Below, piece by piece: positions 53,706-63,135 of a DNA stretch of 64,000 nucleotides. This DNA comes from Kumtagia sp964244725 (GTDB lineage Bacteria > Pseudomonadota > Alphaproteobacteria > Rhizobiales > Rhizobiaceae), in assembly GCA_964244725.1 (NCBI GenBank), contig CAXTJQ010000011.1:1-64000 (forward strand), in the 5' to 3' direction. Positions within the stretch are counted from its first letter, which is position 1; each line of letters opens with the position of its first letter. A program made the position numbers and the translations under genes. The notes under the pieces were generated by a model. The model was not told the DNA's origin and did not search any database. It saw only the letters and a list, made by a program, of their open reading frames with translations.

Positions 53706-53917
53706 GTCGAGGAGTCCGTTTGGAAACGCGGTCTATAGCGGCGGGCGCGGCGGGTGTCGAACGGAATGCGGCGGCAGAAAAAATAGTGGTGGCCTGTCGA
53801 AATCGGCTTTGCCGCCTCGTCTGTGGCGCAGGACCGGGATCGCCGGTTCGCCGATCCGGCCGGGCTGGTCCGCGCCGGGCGGAATGTGAGACAGTTCACG
53901 GCAATGAGGAGCAACCC

Positions 53918-54277
53918 ATGCAGTACATGATGATGTTCTACGAAAACGAAAGCGCTGTCGCGCAGCGCACCGACGCGGCCAAGGCGCCGGCCTACTGGGG
54001 CGCCTGGAACGCTTACGTCGGCGCCATGTACGAGTCCGGCGTCGTGGTCAGCGGCAACGGGCTGGAGCTGGCGCATACCGGAACCACAGTGCGGCTCGTC
54101 GACGGCGAGCGGCAGGTGCAGGACGGTCCGGTCGCGGCCACCAAGGAACAGCTCGGCGGCTACTTCATCATCGACGTGCCGAGCCTCGACGAAGCCATCC
54201 TGTGGGCGGCGCGCAGCCCGTCGGCCGCCTGGGGGGCGACGGAAATCCGGCCCGTCATGCCGCCGCCGGCGCGCTGA
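53918..54277 (+). CDS. YCII/DGPF-domain protein linked to ECF42 sigma factor
   Basis: This 119-residue protein begins MQYMMMFYENESAVAQRTDA and has the DGPF motif as QDGPVAATKEQLGGYFIIDV. DGPF proteins of the YCII-like fold are encoded next to ECF42 sigma factors, as here (7 bp gap), and are among their targets; the biochemical role is unknown. GAGGAG lies 5-10 nt upstream of the ATG. The open frame continues upstream, but the ribosome site and family start fix 53918. Confidence 0.9.
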   Translation: MQYMMMFYENESAVAQRTDAAKAPAYWGAWNAYVGAMYESGVVVSGNGLELAHTGTTVRLVDGERQVQDGPVAATKEQLGGYFIIDVPSLDEAILWAARSPSAAWGATEIRPVMPPPAR

Positions 54278-54284
54278 TCGGGCG

Positions 54285-55535
54285 ATGACGGACACGCGCC
54301 ATGACGACGCGTCGCGGGCGGCGGAACGCGCCGCCCGCACATCCTACGGCCGGCTGCTCGCCTATCTGGCGCGCGCCTTTCGCGATGTCGCGGCGGCGGA
54401 AGACGCGCTCGGCGAGGCTTTCGCCAAGGCGTTGCAGGTCTGGCCGTCGCAAGGCGTGCCGAACAATCCCGAGGCATGGCTGCTGGTCGCCTCGCGCAAC
54501 CGACTGCTCGACCAGGCCAAGGCGCGAAAGGTGCGGCTCGACGCCGTCGAATCGATCCTCGCCGTTTCGGACCGGCTGGCGCCGGGCGCGGACAGCGCGG
54601 AGACGCCGACGATCCCCGACAAGCGGCTCGAACTGATGTTCGTGTGCGCTCACCCGGCGATCGATCGAGCCGTACGGACGCCGCTGATGCTGCAGACGGT
54701 GCTTGGGCTCGACGCCGCGCGCATCGCGTCGAGCTTCCTCGTTTCGCCGGCCGCGATGGGCCAGAGGCTGTCGCGCGCCAAGGCGCGGATCGCGGCTGCC
54801 GGCATCCGCTTCGCCGCCCCCGAGGCTCACGACCTGAAGGGCCGCGTCGAGGCCGTGCGGGAAGCGATCTACGCCGCCTATGGCGCGGGCTGGGACAGCC
54901 CGTCCAGCGCCGACTCGCCGCGAAAGGGGCTGGCGACCGAAGCGATCTGGCTCGCCCGCACCCTGTGCGAGGCAATGCCGGAAGACGCCGAAACGGTCGG
55001 GCTTCTCGCCTTGATGCTCTATTGCGAATCGAGGCGGGCGGCGCGGCTGGTCGAGGGCCGCTACATCCCCCTGCGCGAACAGGATCCCGGGCTATGGGAG
55101 AGGGCCATGCTGCGCGAGGCGGAAACGCTGCTGTTGGCCGCCTCGCGCCTTGGAACCCCGGGCCGGTTCCAGATCGAGGCGGCGATCCAGTCCGCCAACG
55201 TCCAGGCCGTCGTCGGCAGGGTCTCCATGGCAGGGCCGCTGCTTGCGCTGCATCGGTCCCTGACGGGATTCGCGCCGACGATCGGGAACCGCGTCGCGCT
55301 GGCAGCCGCAGTCGCCGGGGCCGAGGGCGCGACCGCCGGACTTGCGGCGCTCGACGAACTCGACGCGGTCAGGGCGCGCGCCTATCAACCGTACTGGGCG
55401 TTGCGCGGCCATTTGCTGGTCGAGGCCGGCGCTGCCTTAGCGCTTGTCGACGAAGCGTTCGGCTACGCGATCGGATTGTGCGACGACGCGTCCGTTCGGA
55501 CCTATCTCGATCGTCGCCGGATGTCCGGCCGATGA
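54285..55535 (+). CDS. ECF sigma factor, ECF42 group (DUF6596)
   Basis: This is a 416-residue sigma factor. Region 2 (about 25-85) has YGRLLAYLARAFRDVAAAED and NPEAWLLVASRNRLLDQAKA; region 4 (about 110-165) has VLGLDAARIASSFLVSPAAM then GQRLSRAKARI. A long C-terminal TPR-like extension (about 170-416, with YNEGY-like AIYAAYGAGWD and LALMLYCESRRAARL) is the mark of ECF42, which lacks an anti-sigma factor and is controlled through this extension. It probably drives its own operon with the DGPF gene. The trigger is unknown. Confidence 0.92.
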   Translation: MTDTRHDDASRAAERAARTSYGRLLAYLARAFRDVAAAEDALGEAFAKALQVWPSQGVPNNPEAWLLVASRNRLLDQAKARKVRLDAVESILAVSDRLAPGADSAETPTIPDKRLELMFVCAHPAIDRAVRTPLMLQTVLGLDAARIASSFLVSPAAMGQRLSRAKARIAAAGIRFAAPEAHDLKGRVEAVREAIYAAYGAGWDSPSSADSPRKGLATEAIWLARTLCEAMPEDAETVGLLALMLYCESRRAARLVEGRYIPLREQDPGLWERAMLREAETLLLAASRLGTPGRFQIEAAIQSANVQAVVGRVSMAGPLLALHRSLTGFAPTIGNRVALAAAVAGAEGATAGLAALDELDAVRARAYQPYWALRGHLLVEAGAALALVDEAFGYAIGLCDDASVRTYLDRRRMSGR

Positions 55536-55548
55536 TTCCACCCTAGGC

Positions 55549-56295
55549 TCAGTCGTGCTTGCAGGGCCAGTTGGCGCCGGGCTTTAGGCCTTCCGGCAGC
55601 TTGGTTTCGGCGTTGCCGCAGGCTTGGTCGAGCTGCCATTGCGCGAGCCCGTTCGCCTGCGTCAAATCCATCCCCTCGATGCGGGTGAACAGCATGAAGG
55701 CTCCGGTCAGGTCGAGCGGGCCTTCGAATTTGGCCTGGTCGATGCCGGCGCGGGCAAGATTGGCGAGCGGGAATTTCGCCCCCGTCAGGAGCGCCGCCGT
55801 AAAGTTGGCTCGGCCGAGTTCGGCCTTGGAGAAATCGGCGCCGGTGAGGTTGGCTTCGGTGAAATCGGCGCGCTGCAGTTCGGCGCTGGCGAAGGATGCG
55901 CCTTGCGCCGAGACTTTCCCGAAACTCGTGCGATACCCCTCGACGCGGGCGAAATTCGCCTTGTCGGCCGTCGACCCGGCGAGCGAGGAGCGCATCATCT
56001 TGGCCTTTTCGAACGTCGCGCCGGCAAGGGTCGATCCGCGCAGATCGGTGTAGGAGATATCCGCGCCGGACAGATTGGCGCCGTCCAGCGCGCTGGATTG
56101 CAGCAGAAGGCCGTGCTTGTCGCAGCCTTGCCAGTCGATCGACGCGGCCGGCATGCCGCCGCAGTCAGCGGCGCGGGCAGCGGACGTCGACAGCCCCGCC
56201 AGGACCGCGATGCCGGCGGCCATCATCGCCTTGCGACGGGACCTCGACATGGCATGGCCGCAACGCCGCCCGGCCTCGATCGCTTTCGGTGTCAT
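55549..56295 (-). CDS. Secreted pentapeptide-repeat protein
   Basis: This 248-residue protein has an N-terminal export signal (KAMMAAGIAVLAGLSTSAARA) and then about 150 residues of A(D/N)LXX repeats: LDGANLSGADISYTDLRGST, FTEANLTGADFSKAELGRAN, FTAALLTGAKFPLANLARAG. These fold as a right-handed quadrilateral beta-helix. Cys pairs near the ends (ADCGGMP, WQGCDKHG, QACGNAE, WPCKHD) fit an oxidised periplasmic cap. GGAGGAAGCG precedes the ATG at 56295, so longer upstream starts are less likely. The function is unknown. Confidence 0.88.
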   Translation of the reverse strand: MTPKAIEAGRRCGHAMSRSRRKAMMAAGIAVLAGLSTSAARAADCGGMPAASIDWQGCDKHGLLLQSSALDGANLSGADISYTDLRGSTLAGATFEKAKMMRSSLAGSTADKANFARVEGYRTSFGKVSAQGASFASAELQRADFTEANLTGADFSKAELGRANFTAALLTGAKFPLANLARAGIDQAKFEGPLDLTGAFMLFTRIEGMDLTQANGLAQWQLDQACGNAETKLPEGLKPGANWPCKHD

Positions 56296-56371
56296 CGCTT
56301 CCTCCATGCGCATGTGTCGGATCATCGAAGCAGCATACCACCGAAAGCATCCGAACGGGACCCCTCGCGGC

Positions 56372-56956
56372 TCAGGCGAGGCCTTCCGCCTCGAGCGCGG
56401 CCTGGACGGCGGGACGCGCCGCGACCCGGGCGTGAAAGGCCTTGAGCCTTGCCGGCGGCTCGATGCCGAACTGGAAACCCCAGGCGGTCATGACGAAGAG
56501 CATGGCGTCGGCGGCGCTGAACCCGTCTCCGAACAGATGCGGGCCCTTCATCGAGTCGGCGAGATAGGCGAAGCGGATGGCGATCGCCTCGCGGTTGATC
56601 GCGCGAACCTCGTCGCCCGGATAGAACATGAACTGGATGAAGGGCTTGTGCACTTCCTCGGTCATGAAGCCGATCGCCTCGATCATGCGCGTGCGTCCGA
56701 GCGCGCCGGACGGGACGAGCGCCGGCGCCTGCTGGGCGATCCAGTCGAGGATGGCGACGTTCTCCGTCAGCAGCTGGCCGTCGTCGAACACCAACGCAGG
56801 CACGTAGCCTTTCGAATTGACCGCGTAGAAATCGTCGCCGGCCTCGGTTTTGTGGGTCGGGATGTCGACCTTGACAAGATCGACTTTCAGGCCGGCTTCG
56901 TTGAGCGCGATGTGAGGCGCCTGGCTGCATGCGCCCGGGGCTATGTAAAGCTTCAT
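56372..56956 (-). CDS. Glutathione S-transferase family protein
   Basis: This 194-residue cytosolic GST has an N-terminal thioredoxin-like domain (MKLYIAPGACSQAPHIALNE; the catalytic Cys/Ser region is GACSQAPH, beta-class-like) and the cis-Pro block GYVPALVFDDGQLLTENVAI. An all-helical C-terminal domain has SAADAMLFVMTAWGFQF. It is the last gene of the ArsR-AHSA1-AHSA1-GST operon and overlaps the previous gene by 4 bp. Detoxification of an electrophile that the operon responds to is plausible. Confidence 0.93.
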   Translation of the reverse strand: MKLYIAPGACSQAPHIALNEAGLKVDLVKVDIPTHKTEAGDDFYAVNSKGYVPALVFDDGQLLTENVAILDWIAQQAPALVPSGALGRTRMIEAIGFMTEEVHKPFIQFMFYPGDEVRAINREAIAIRFAYLADSMKGPHLFGDGFSAADAMLFVMTAWGFQFGIEPPARLKAFHARVAARPAVQAALEAEGLA

Positions 56957-57411
56957 TTCACATACTCCGCAAGCTTGTCGAACGCTTCGGTCCAGCCGCC
57001 GCGGTGGCCGTCCCGCGCGGATTCGTTTGTGAAGAAGGCCTGGCGCAGCGACAGTTTCGTCCGGCCGCCCAAATCGTCCAGCCTGATCGTGACGACGGTC
57101 TCGTGACCCGGGTTCCCGTCGGCGTCGAGCCAGGCATGGGAGAAGACGATCTTTCCCGGCGCGACGATTTCGCGATACGCGCCGGCGACCCAGTGGTCCT
57201 GGCCGTCGGGCGAGCGTATGCAGGTCTTGAACGAGCCGCCGGGGCGAATGTCGCCTTCGGAATGGGGAAGCGCAAAGCCCTTCGGGCAGCACCATCGGTT
57301 CAATTGCTCGGGCGTGGTCCAAGCCTCGAAAACGCGTTCGCGCGGCGCGTCGAATATTCGCTCGATCAGCAGTTCGGGTCGGGTCTCGCGCTGTTGGGCA
57401 AGGGCGCTCAT
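56953..57411 (-). CDS. SRPBCC/AHSA1-domain protein (single domain)
   Basis: This 152-residue protein has the START-like fold of the activator of Hsp90 ATPase homologue family. The hallmarks are RIFDAPRERVFEAWTTPEQL then NRWCCPKGF and EIVAPGKIVFSHAWLD, with the C-terminal helix GWTEAFDKLAEYVK. These proteins bind hydrophobic ligands in a deep pocket and are common next to ArsR regulators. It overlaps its neighbours by 4 bp on both sides, so translation is coupled. Confidence 0.92.
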   Translation of the reverse strand: MSALAQQRETRPELLIERIFDAPRERVFEAWTTPEQLNRWCCPKGFALPHSEGDIRPGGSFKTCIRSPDGQDHWVAGAYREIVAPGKIVFSHAWLDADGNPGHETVVTIRLDDLGGRTKLSLRQAFFTNESARDGHRGGWTEAFDKLAEYVK

Positions 57412-58379
57412 TTCAATTCTTCTTCCTTGATCCGGTCAATGAGCGATGCGAGCCGGTCGTAGCTCTGGCGCGCGCCGTGTTCCATGCCATACGCCACCAT
57501 GCCGTCCCGGTCCGCGACTGAGGGAAACCGAGAGATCGCGGTCAGCAGAGTGTCGCCATCGACGTCTTCGAAGAGCTGCGTGTTGACGATGCGCTTGTCC
57601 ATGGGTTGGCCTTCGAGCGAAAAGCTGTTGACCAGGCGCTCGGGTTCAAGGACATCGATATAGTCGCCAAAGAACACGAAGCGATTTCCGTTGGGGTCCG
57701 ACTGTTCGAACCGATACTTGCCGCCCTTCCGGGCGTCGAGTTCCGTCACCGTGTTGGTGCGGCCATGGGGCCCCCACCACGCCGCGACGTACCCTGGATG
57801 GGTGAAGCAGTTCCAGACAAGCTCGCGCGGCTCGGCGAATTTCCGGCGCATCAGAACAACCGGCCTGTCCGCCGGGACGACGACCGCCATGGCGCTGCTC
57901 CCGGCGGCATGGGCCGCGTGGAGCTCCAGCTTGTCGATCTGCTGGTTCCAGCCCTCCTCCATGCCGGCCAGGCTGTCGGCGGCTTCAGGCTCGGCGTGGG
58001 TGACGTCGGCGCGGATCGTGACGCGCGTCTTGCCGCCCACCGCGTCGAAGGTCGCCGTTACCAGCGACGCCACCATCAGCCTGCCGTGCTCGCGGTACTC
58101 CGTGGTGAAGACCAAGCGCTCCGGCGGCGTAACCTCGACGACATCGCCGTAGTTTTCGAAAACGACGCCGTTCGGCCAGCGGAAGTCGATGCGCAAGCGT
58201 CCGCCGGGACGGGCGTCGAGCGCCGCGTGAGGCACGGTGAAATCGTGCGGCGCCCACCAGCGCAAAAGGTGTTTCGGTTCGGTCCAGATGCGGAACATCA
58301 GGTCGCGGGGCGCATCGAACAGCCGGCTCATCACCAGGCCCGGATGCGCAGGCTCAGTTCTTGATGCTGTTGCCGTCAT
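57408..58379 (-). CDS. Tandem SRPBCC/AHSA1 protein (two fused domains)
   Basis: This 323-residue protein has two complete AHSA1 domains: the first (about 10-160) with RLFDAPRDLMFRIWTEPKHL LRWW and the second (about 175-320) with RKFAEPRELVWNCFTHPGYV AAWWGP. Most family members have one domain, and the usual neighbour is a separate single-domain gene, so this looks like an in-frame fusion of two tandem copies. GGAAGGGAG precedes the ATG at 58379. It overlaps the arsR-type gene by 26 bp and the next gene by 4 bp. Confidence 0.92.
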   Translation of the reverse strand: MTATASRTEPAHPGLVMSRLFDAPRDLMFRIWTEPKHLLRWWAPHDFTVPHAALDARPGGRLRIDFRWPNGVVFENYGDVVEVTPPERLVFTTEYREHGRLMVASLVTATFDAVGGKTRVTIRADVTHAEPEAADSLAGMEEGWNQQIDKLELHAAHAAGSSAMAVVVPADRPVVLMRRKFAEPRELVWNCFTHPGYVAAWWGPHGRTNTVTELDARKGGKYRFEQSDPNGNRFVFFGDYIDVLEPERLVNSFSLEGQPMDKRIVNTQLFEDVDGDTLLTAISRFPSVADRDGMVAYGMEHGARQSYDRLASLIDRIKEEELK

Positions 58380-58710
58380 TGTTTTCTCCCTTCCGCACTT
58401 CCCTGAGATACTCATCGAGACGATCGAGGCGATCGTCCCAGAATTGGCGATAAGCCTCGATCCAGCCGGCGACATCGCGCAACGGTTCGGGCCGCAGCTT
58501 GCGCGGACGGAACTGCGCGTCCCGTCCCTGCTCGATCAGGCCTGCGCCTTCCAGCACCTTGAGGTGCTTCGACACCGCCGGGAAACTCATGGCGAACGGC
58601 TCGGCGAGCTGCGTCACCGTCGCCTCGCCGAGCGCCAGCCGCGCAAGGATCGCGCGCCGGGTGGGGTCAGCCAAGGCGCGCAAGGTGGAGCTCAGCGGGT
58701 CGGAAGGCAT
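58354..58710 (-). CDS. ArsR-family transcriptional regulator
   Basis: This is a 118-residue winged-helix repressor of the AHSA1-linked ArsR group: SSTLRALADPTRRAILARLA, TQLAEPFAMSFPAVSKHLKV LEGAGL and the Trp-rich end WIEAYRQFWDDRLDRLDEYL. No metal-binding Cys cluster is present, so it does not sense arsenic; ligand control is unknown. I use the ATG at 58710, because the alternative at 58752 would place a clear direct-repeat operator inside the coding region. It is the first gene of the operon with the AHSA1 and GST genes. Confidence 0.9.
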   Translation of the reverse strand: MPSDPLSSTLRALADPTRRAILARLALGEATVTQLAEPFAMSFPAVSKHLKVLEGAGLIEQGRDAQFRPRKLRPEPLRDVAGWIEAYRQFWDDRLDRLDEYLREVRKGENNDGNSIKN

Positions 58711-58720
58711 GTGCTTAGCC

Positions 58721-58749
58721 GATTGGTTAAATAACTGATCGGTTAAATA
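58721..58749. promoter_or_regulatory. Direct-repeat operator of the ArsR-type regulator
   Basis: GATTGGTTAAATA (58721-58733) and GATCGGTTAAATA (58737-58749) are direct repeats with a 16-bp period and one mismatch. The sequence AACTGATCGGTT (58733-58744) inside is also nearly palindromic. The site is immediately upstream of the start at 58710 and is the AT-richest stretch of the area. Confidence 0.6.
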
Positions 58750-58788
58750 CATCCGGGTTCTGATGGCGTCAAGGGGAGAGGAACTTTC

Positions 58789-59796
<1,008 letters not shown>

Positions 59797-59945
59797 GGCA
59801 GATCCCCTTCTCGTCGCGGCGCCGGTTCGTCCGGCGCTCGGCCCATCCTTTTAACGGAAACGACCACGCATCCAAGTGGGGACGGCATCGGACCCTTGCA
59901 GGGACAGGATGGCCGTGGCATTTTCCTTCGGGTAAGGGAAACGCC

Positions 59946-60302
59946 ATGGCAGACAAGGCAATCAGGCAAGCGGTTGTGGACTATGTCGAGGGTATGACAT
60001 TCGGCGACGAAGCGCGCCTGCGATCCGCCTTTCATCCGGATGCGGCGATCGTCGGCCATTACAACGGTGCGCTGGAATGGCAATCGATCGATCAATTTGT
60101 CGCGGAGGTCGCAGCATCGGGAGTTAATGCCGCGGGCCCCGGGCCGACCTACGAGGTGCTTAGCATCGACGTCGCGGGCGACGCTGCGTCAGCGAAAGTC
60201 TCCAATCTTTACGCGGGAGCGCGGTTCACGGATTATCTGTCACTGCTCCAACACGACGGACGCTGGACAATCGTCAACAAGCTCTATCATCAACACGGCT
60301 GA
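59946..60302 (+). CDS. NTF2-like (putative lumazine-binding) small protein
   Basis: This 118-residue protein has the pattern of the NTF2-like, putative lumazine-binding family: AVVDYVEGMTFGDEARLRSA, FHPDAAIVGHYNGALEW and the end LLQHDGRWTIVNKLYHQH. The fold has a hydrophobic pocket; the ligand and role are unknown. The ATG is preceded by GGGAAACGCC. It stands alone and diverges from the orphan ATPase gene. Convergent with the adenosine kinase region beyond a short gap. Confidence 0.85.
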   Translation: MADKAIRQAVVDYVEGMTFGDEARLRSAFHPDAAIVGHYNGALEWQSIDQFVAEVAASGVNAAGPGPTYEVLSIDVAGDAASAKVSNLYAGARFTDYLSLLQHDGRWTIVNKLYHQHG

Positions 60303-60378
60303 GCCCGTCTTCGAAGGCGGCGGACGCAGGAGACCGGAGCGGCGGCCTGTGTCACTCGTCATGAAGCCGGCGCTAAAC

Positions 60379-60459
60379 GCGTCATCGGTGGTCAGGCGCA
60401 ATTCGTTGGCATTGCCACTCCAGACGGTCGGCGTGTTCAGCCAGGTGAACGCGCCGACC
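60379..60459 (-). pseudogene. Possible N-terminal relic of a DUF1349 gene
   Basis: Just past the adenosine kinase stop, the minus strand can be read as GAFTWLNTPTVWSGNANELR then LTTDDA. This resembles the start of DUF1349 proteins (W-L-N-x-P-x-x-W, then x-L-x-x-T-T). After that the likeness ends and no full domain follows. The evidence is short and the call is tentative. Confidence 0.3.
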
Positions 60460-60460
60460 G

Positions 60461-61453
60461 TCAAAGCAACCCGGCCCTCTCGGCCTCGGCCCGCAGATTC
60501 TCGCGCGGGCGGGGGCCGAGCTGCTGGATCACCAGGCCAGCGGCGAGCGAGCCGAGATCGCCGCAATCCCGCAGGCTGCGTCCGCTGGTGTAGCCGAACA
60601 GGAAGCCGGCGGCGTAGAGGTCGCCCGCGCCTGTGGTGTCGACCAGTTCCCGGATCGCGATCGGCTTGATGGTCACCGTCTCGTCGCCGCGTACGATCAC
60701 CGATCCTTTTTCCGATCGCGTCACCGCCGCTATGCGGCAGTCCTTGCGGATCGCCTCGAGCGCCGCCTCGAACGAACTCGTCTGGTAGAGCGACTTGATC
60801 TCATGGCTGTTGGCGAAGACGATGTCGACGGCGCCGGACCGCATCAGGTCGAGGAACTCGCCGCGATAGCGGTCGACGCAGAACGAATCGGACAGCGTCA
60901 TGGAAACTTCGCGGCCAGCCGCGTGAGCATGGTTCGCGGCCAGCCTTATCGCCTCCTTGGCGCGCGGCGGATCCCAAAGATAGCCCTCGAAATACGTCAC
61001 CTTCGAGCCGGACGCCTTGTCCTCCTCGACATCCTCCGGCCCGAGTTCGACGCAAGCGCCGAGATAGGTGTTCATCGAGCGCTCCCCGTCGGGCGTCACG
61101 AAAATCATCGAGCGCGCGGTCGGCGGCATTCCCTCGAGCGGCCTGGTGTCGAACGCCACGCCCTGGGCGCGGATGTCGTGATAGTAGATGTCGCCCAGCG
61201 CATCCTTGGCGACCTTGCCGAAAAACGCGGCGCGGCCGCCGAAACTCGCCACGCCCGCCGCCGTGTTGCCGGCGCTGCCGCCCGAGGCCTCTATCGCCGG
61301 CCCCATGCGGTCGTAGAGAAGGTTGGCCCGGTCGGTGTCGATCAGGTTCATCGCGCCCTTGATGATGCCGTTGTCGACGAGAAACGCCTCGTCGGCCTGC
61401 GCGATGATGTCGACGATCGCGTTGCCGATGCAGAGCACGTCGTACTGGTCCAT
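60461..61453 (-). CDS. Adenosine kinase (PfkB family)
   Basis: This 330-residue ribokinase-like enzyme phosphorylates adenosine to AMP in purine salvage. The N-terminal motif YDVLCIGNAIVDIIAQADEA is the alphaproteobacterial adenosine kinase form. The substrate block SGGSAGNTAAGVASFGG and the catalytic/anion-hole motif DTTGAGDLYAAGFLFGYTSG are intact. It lies alone, oriented like tdh, with a 73-bp gap to the tdh stop. The family also holds other sugar kinases, but the length and N-terminus favour adenosine. Confidence 0.92.
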   Translation of the reverse strand: MDQYDVLCIGNAIVDIIAQADEAFLVDNGIIKGAMNLIDTDRANLLYDRMGPAIEASGGSAGNTAAGVASFGGRAAFFGKVAKDALGDIYYHDIRAQGVAFDTRPLEGMPPTARSMIFVTPDGERSMNTYLGACVELGPEDVEEDKASGSKVTYFEGYLWDPPRAKEAIRLAANHAHAAGREVSMTLSDSFCVDRYRGEFLDLMRSGAVDIVFANSHEIKSLYQTSSFEAALEAIRKDCRIAAVTRSEKGSVIVRGDETVTIKPIAIRELVDTTGAGDLYAAGFLFGYTSGRSLRDCGDLGSLAAGLVIQQLGPRPRENLRAEAERAGLL

Positions 61454-61526
61454 GTGGTCGTCTCCGGGCGAGAATGCTTCGCCTTGTGCATGAGCGGCGT
61501 CGAGCCGTCCAGTCGACGGGCGAAAA

Positions 61527-62561
61527 TCACCAGTCCATGACCACCTTGCCGGAATTGCCGCTCTTCATCGCCTCGAAGCCGGAAATGTAGTCGTCGACGC
61601 CGATGCGGTGCGTGATGAGCCCCGTCACGTCGAGCGGACCCTGGACCAGCGCGATCATCTTGTACCAGGTTTCGAACATCTCGCGGCCATAGATGCCCTT
61701 AAGCGTCAGCATCTTGAAGATGACCTTGTTCCAGTCGATCTCGAAGCCGGTCGGCGCGATGCCGAGGATGGCGATCTTGCCGCCATTGTTCATGGCGTCG
61801 ATCATGTCGCGGAAGGCCGGCGCCGCGCCCGACATTTCCAGCCCGACATCGAAGCCTTCCGTCATGCCGATGCCGCCCATCACCTCGCGCAGCTTTTCCT
61901 TCGACGCGTCGACGACATGCTGCACGCCGAGCTTCTTCGCCAAAGCGAGCCGAGTCGGGTTGATGTCGGTGATGACGACCTTGCGCGCCCCGACGCACTG
62001 GGCGACCAGCGCGCCCATGATGCCGATCGGCCCCGCGCCGGTGACCAGCACGTCCTCGCCGACCAGATCGAACGACAGCGCCGTGTGGACGGCATTGCCG
62101 AGCGGGTCGAAAATCGCGGCGATCTCGTCGGGAATGTCGTCGGGGATCGGCACGACATTGTGCTGCGGGATGGCCAAAAATTCGCCGAACGCGCCCGGAC
62201 GGTTGACGCCGACGCCCAGCGTGTTGCGGCAGAGATGCCCTCGGCCCGCGCGGCAGTTGCGGCAATGGCCGCACACGATGTGGCCCTCCCCCGAGACGCG
62301 CTGACCAACCTTGTATTCGGTGACGGCGTTGCCGAAATCCGCGACCGTGCCCACGAATTCATGGCCGGTGACCATCGGCACCGGCACCGTCTTCTGCGCC
62401 CACTGGTCCCAATTGTAGATGTGCACGTCGGTGCCGCAGATCGCGGTTTTCCTGACCTTGATCAGCACGTCGTTCGGGCCGATTTCGGGGACCGGAACCT
62501 GCTCCATCCAGATGCCCGGCTCGGCCCGGGCTTTGACCAGCGCGCGCATCATGTTGGACAT
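61527..62561 (-). CDS. tdh: L-threonine 3-dehydrogenase
   Basis: This 344-residue zinc-dependent medium-chain dehydrogenase oxidises L-threonine to 2-amino-3-ketobutyrate with NAD+. The catalytic zinc site (Cys in KTAICGTDVHIYNWD, His-Glu in VTGHEFVG), the structural zinc Cys quartet CGHCRNCRAGRGHLC, and the cofactor motif VLVTGAGPIGIMGALVAQ are present. The TDH-specific DPLGNAVHTALSFD and NPTRLALAKKLG are seen. GGAG lies 9 nt before the ATG at 62561. It works with kbl, the CoA ligase encoded about 950 bp upstream, but a lipoprotein gene and a repeat pair separate them. Confidence 0.96.
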   Translation of the reverse strand: MSNMMRALVKARAEPGIWMEQVPVPEIGPNDVLIKVRKTAICGTDVHIYNWDQWAQKTVPVPMVTGHEFVGTVADFGNAVTEYKVGQRVSGEGHIVCGHCRNCRAGRGHLCRNTLGVGVNRPGAFGEFLAIPQHNVVPIPDDIPDEIAAIFDPLGNAVHTALSFDLVGEDVLVTGAGPIGIMGALVAQCVGARKVVITDINPTRLALAKKLGVQHVVDASKEKLREVMGGIGMTEGFDVGLEMSGAAPAFRDMIDAMNNGGKIAILGIAPTGFEIDWNKVIFKMLTLKGIYGREMFETWYKMIALVQGPLDVTGLITHRIGVDDYISGFEAMKSGNSGKVVMDW

Positions 62562-62577
62562 GGGATGGTCTCCGACG

Positions 62578-63135
62578 TCAGGGAGTGCAAACAAAGAGAC
62601 GAGTCACAGTTGGTATTGTAACGATCTTAGCCAACCGCAAATCCTTGGCCAGCCTTGGCAGACCTGCTTGAGCTAGCGCGATGTCGCGGTGGAACTCATA
62701 TTGGTTGTCCAACGAGCCTGGCAGCCCGCCCTTAAGATGGAAGTCCCCGACATAGGTCGCGACCCCGGCAGGAACGCTGAATGCATTGCCAACTTTACCT
62801 GAGATCACCGGCTTCGTGGTCCAGCCTGCCGCGTAGGTTCCCGCCGGAACCTTGAAAACGTGATATTGAATGTCACCGGAGGCGACCATTTCTGCGCGAT
62901 TAAAGCGGCTACAATCGCCGCCCTTGCCCGTTACTGGATCTACCTGCTGGATATCGATACCAAGGGACGCTCCGGTCGGGGACGCAATGCCCAAGATCAT
63001 CAAAGTTGACGTTTGGGACGACTGCGCGAATTCATTGGACAACTCCCGTACGCTGTTCCTTGCACATCCTTGAAGGACAAGAGAAATGAGAACGATAGCG
63101 CCGGCAACATTATGCTTGGCGGCGCTCCTTCGCAC
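62578..63135 (-). CDS. Predicted lipoprotein between kbl and tdh
   Basis: This is a 185-residue protein. With a GTG start at 63135 it begins MRRSAAKHNVAGAIVLISLV followed by LQGC, a clear lipobox that would be cleaved and lipidated at Cys24. The rest is soluble: QTSTLMILGIASPTGASLGI, FKVPAGTYAAGWTTKPVISG and GDFHLKGGLPGSLDNQYEFH. The pattern resembles beta-rich outer-membrane-anchored proteins of unknown role. The start codon abuts a REP-like element, so its upstream control region may have been replaced by the repeat. The stop is 16 bp from the tdh start. Confidence 0.75.
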   Translation of the reverse strand: MRRSAAKHNVAGAIVLISLVLQGCARNSVRELSNEFAQSSQTSTLMILGIASPTGASLGIDIQQVDPVTGKGGDCSRFNRAEMVASGDIQYHVFKVPAGTYAAGWTTKPVISGKVGNAFSVPAGVATYVGDFHLKGGLPGSLDNQYEFHRDIALAQAGLPRLAKDLRLAKIVTIPTVTRLFVCTP

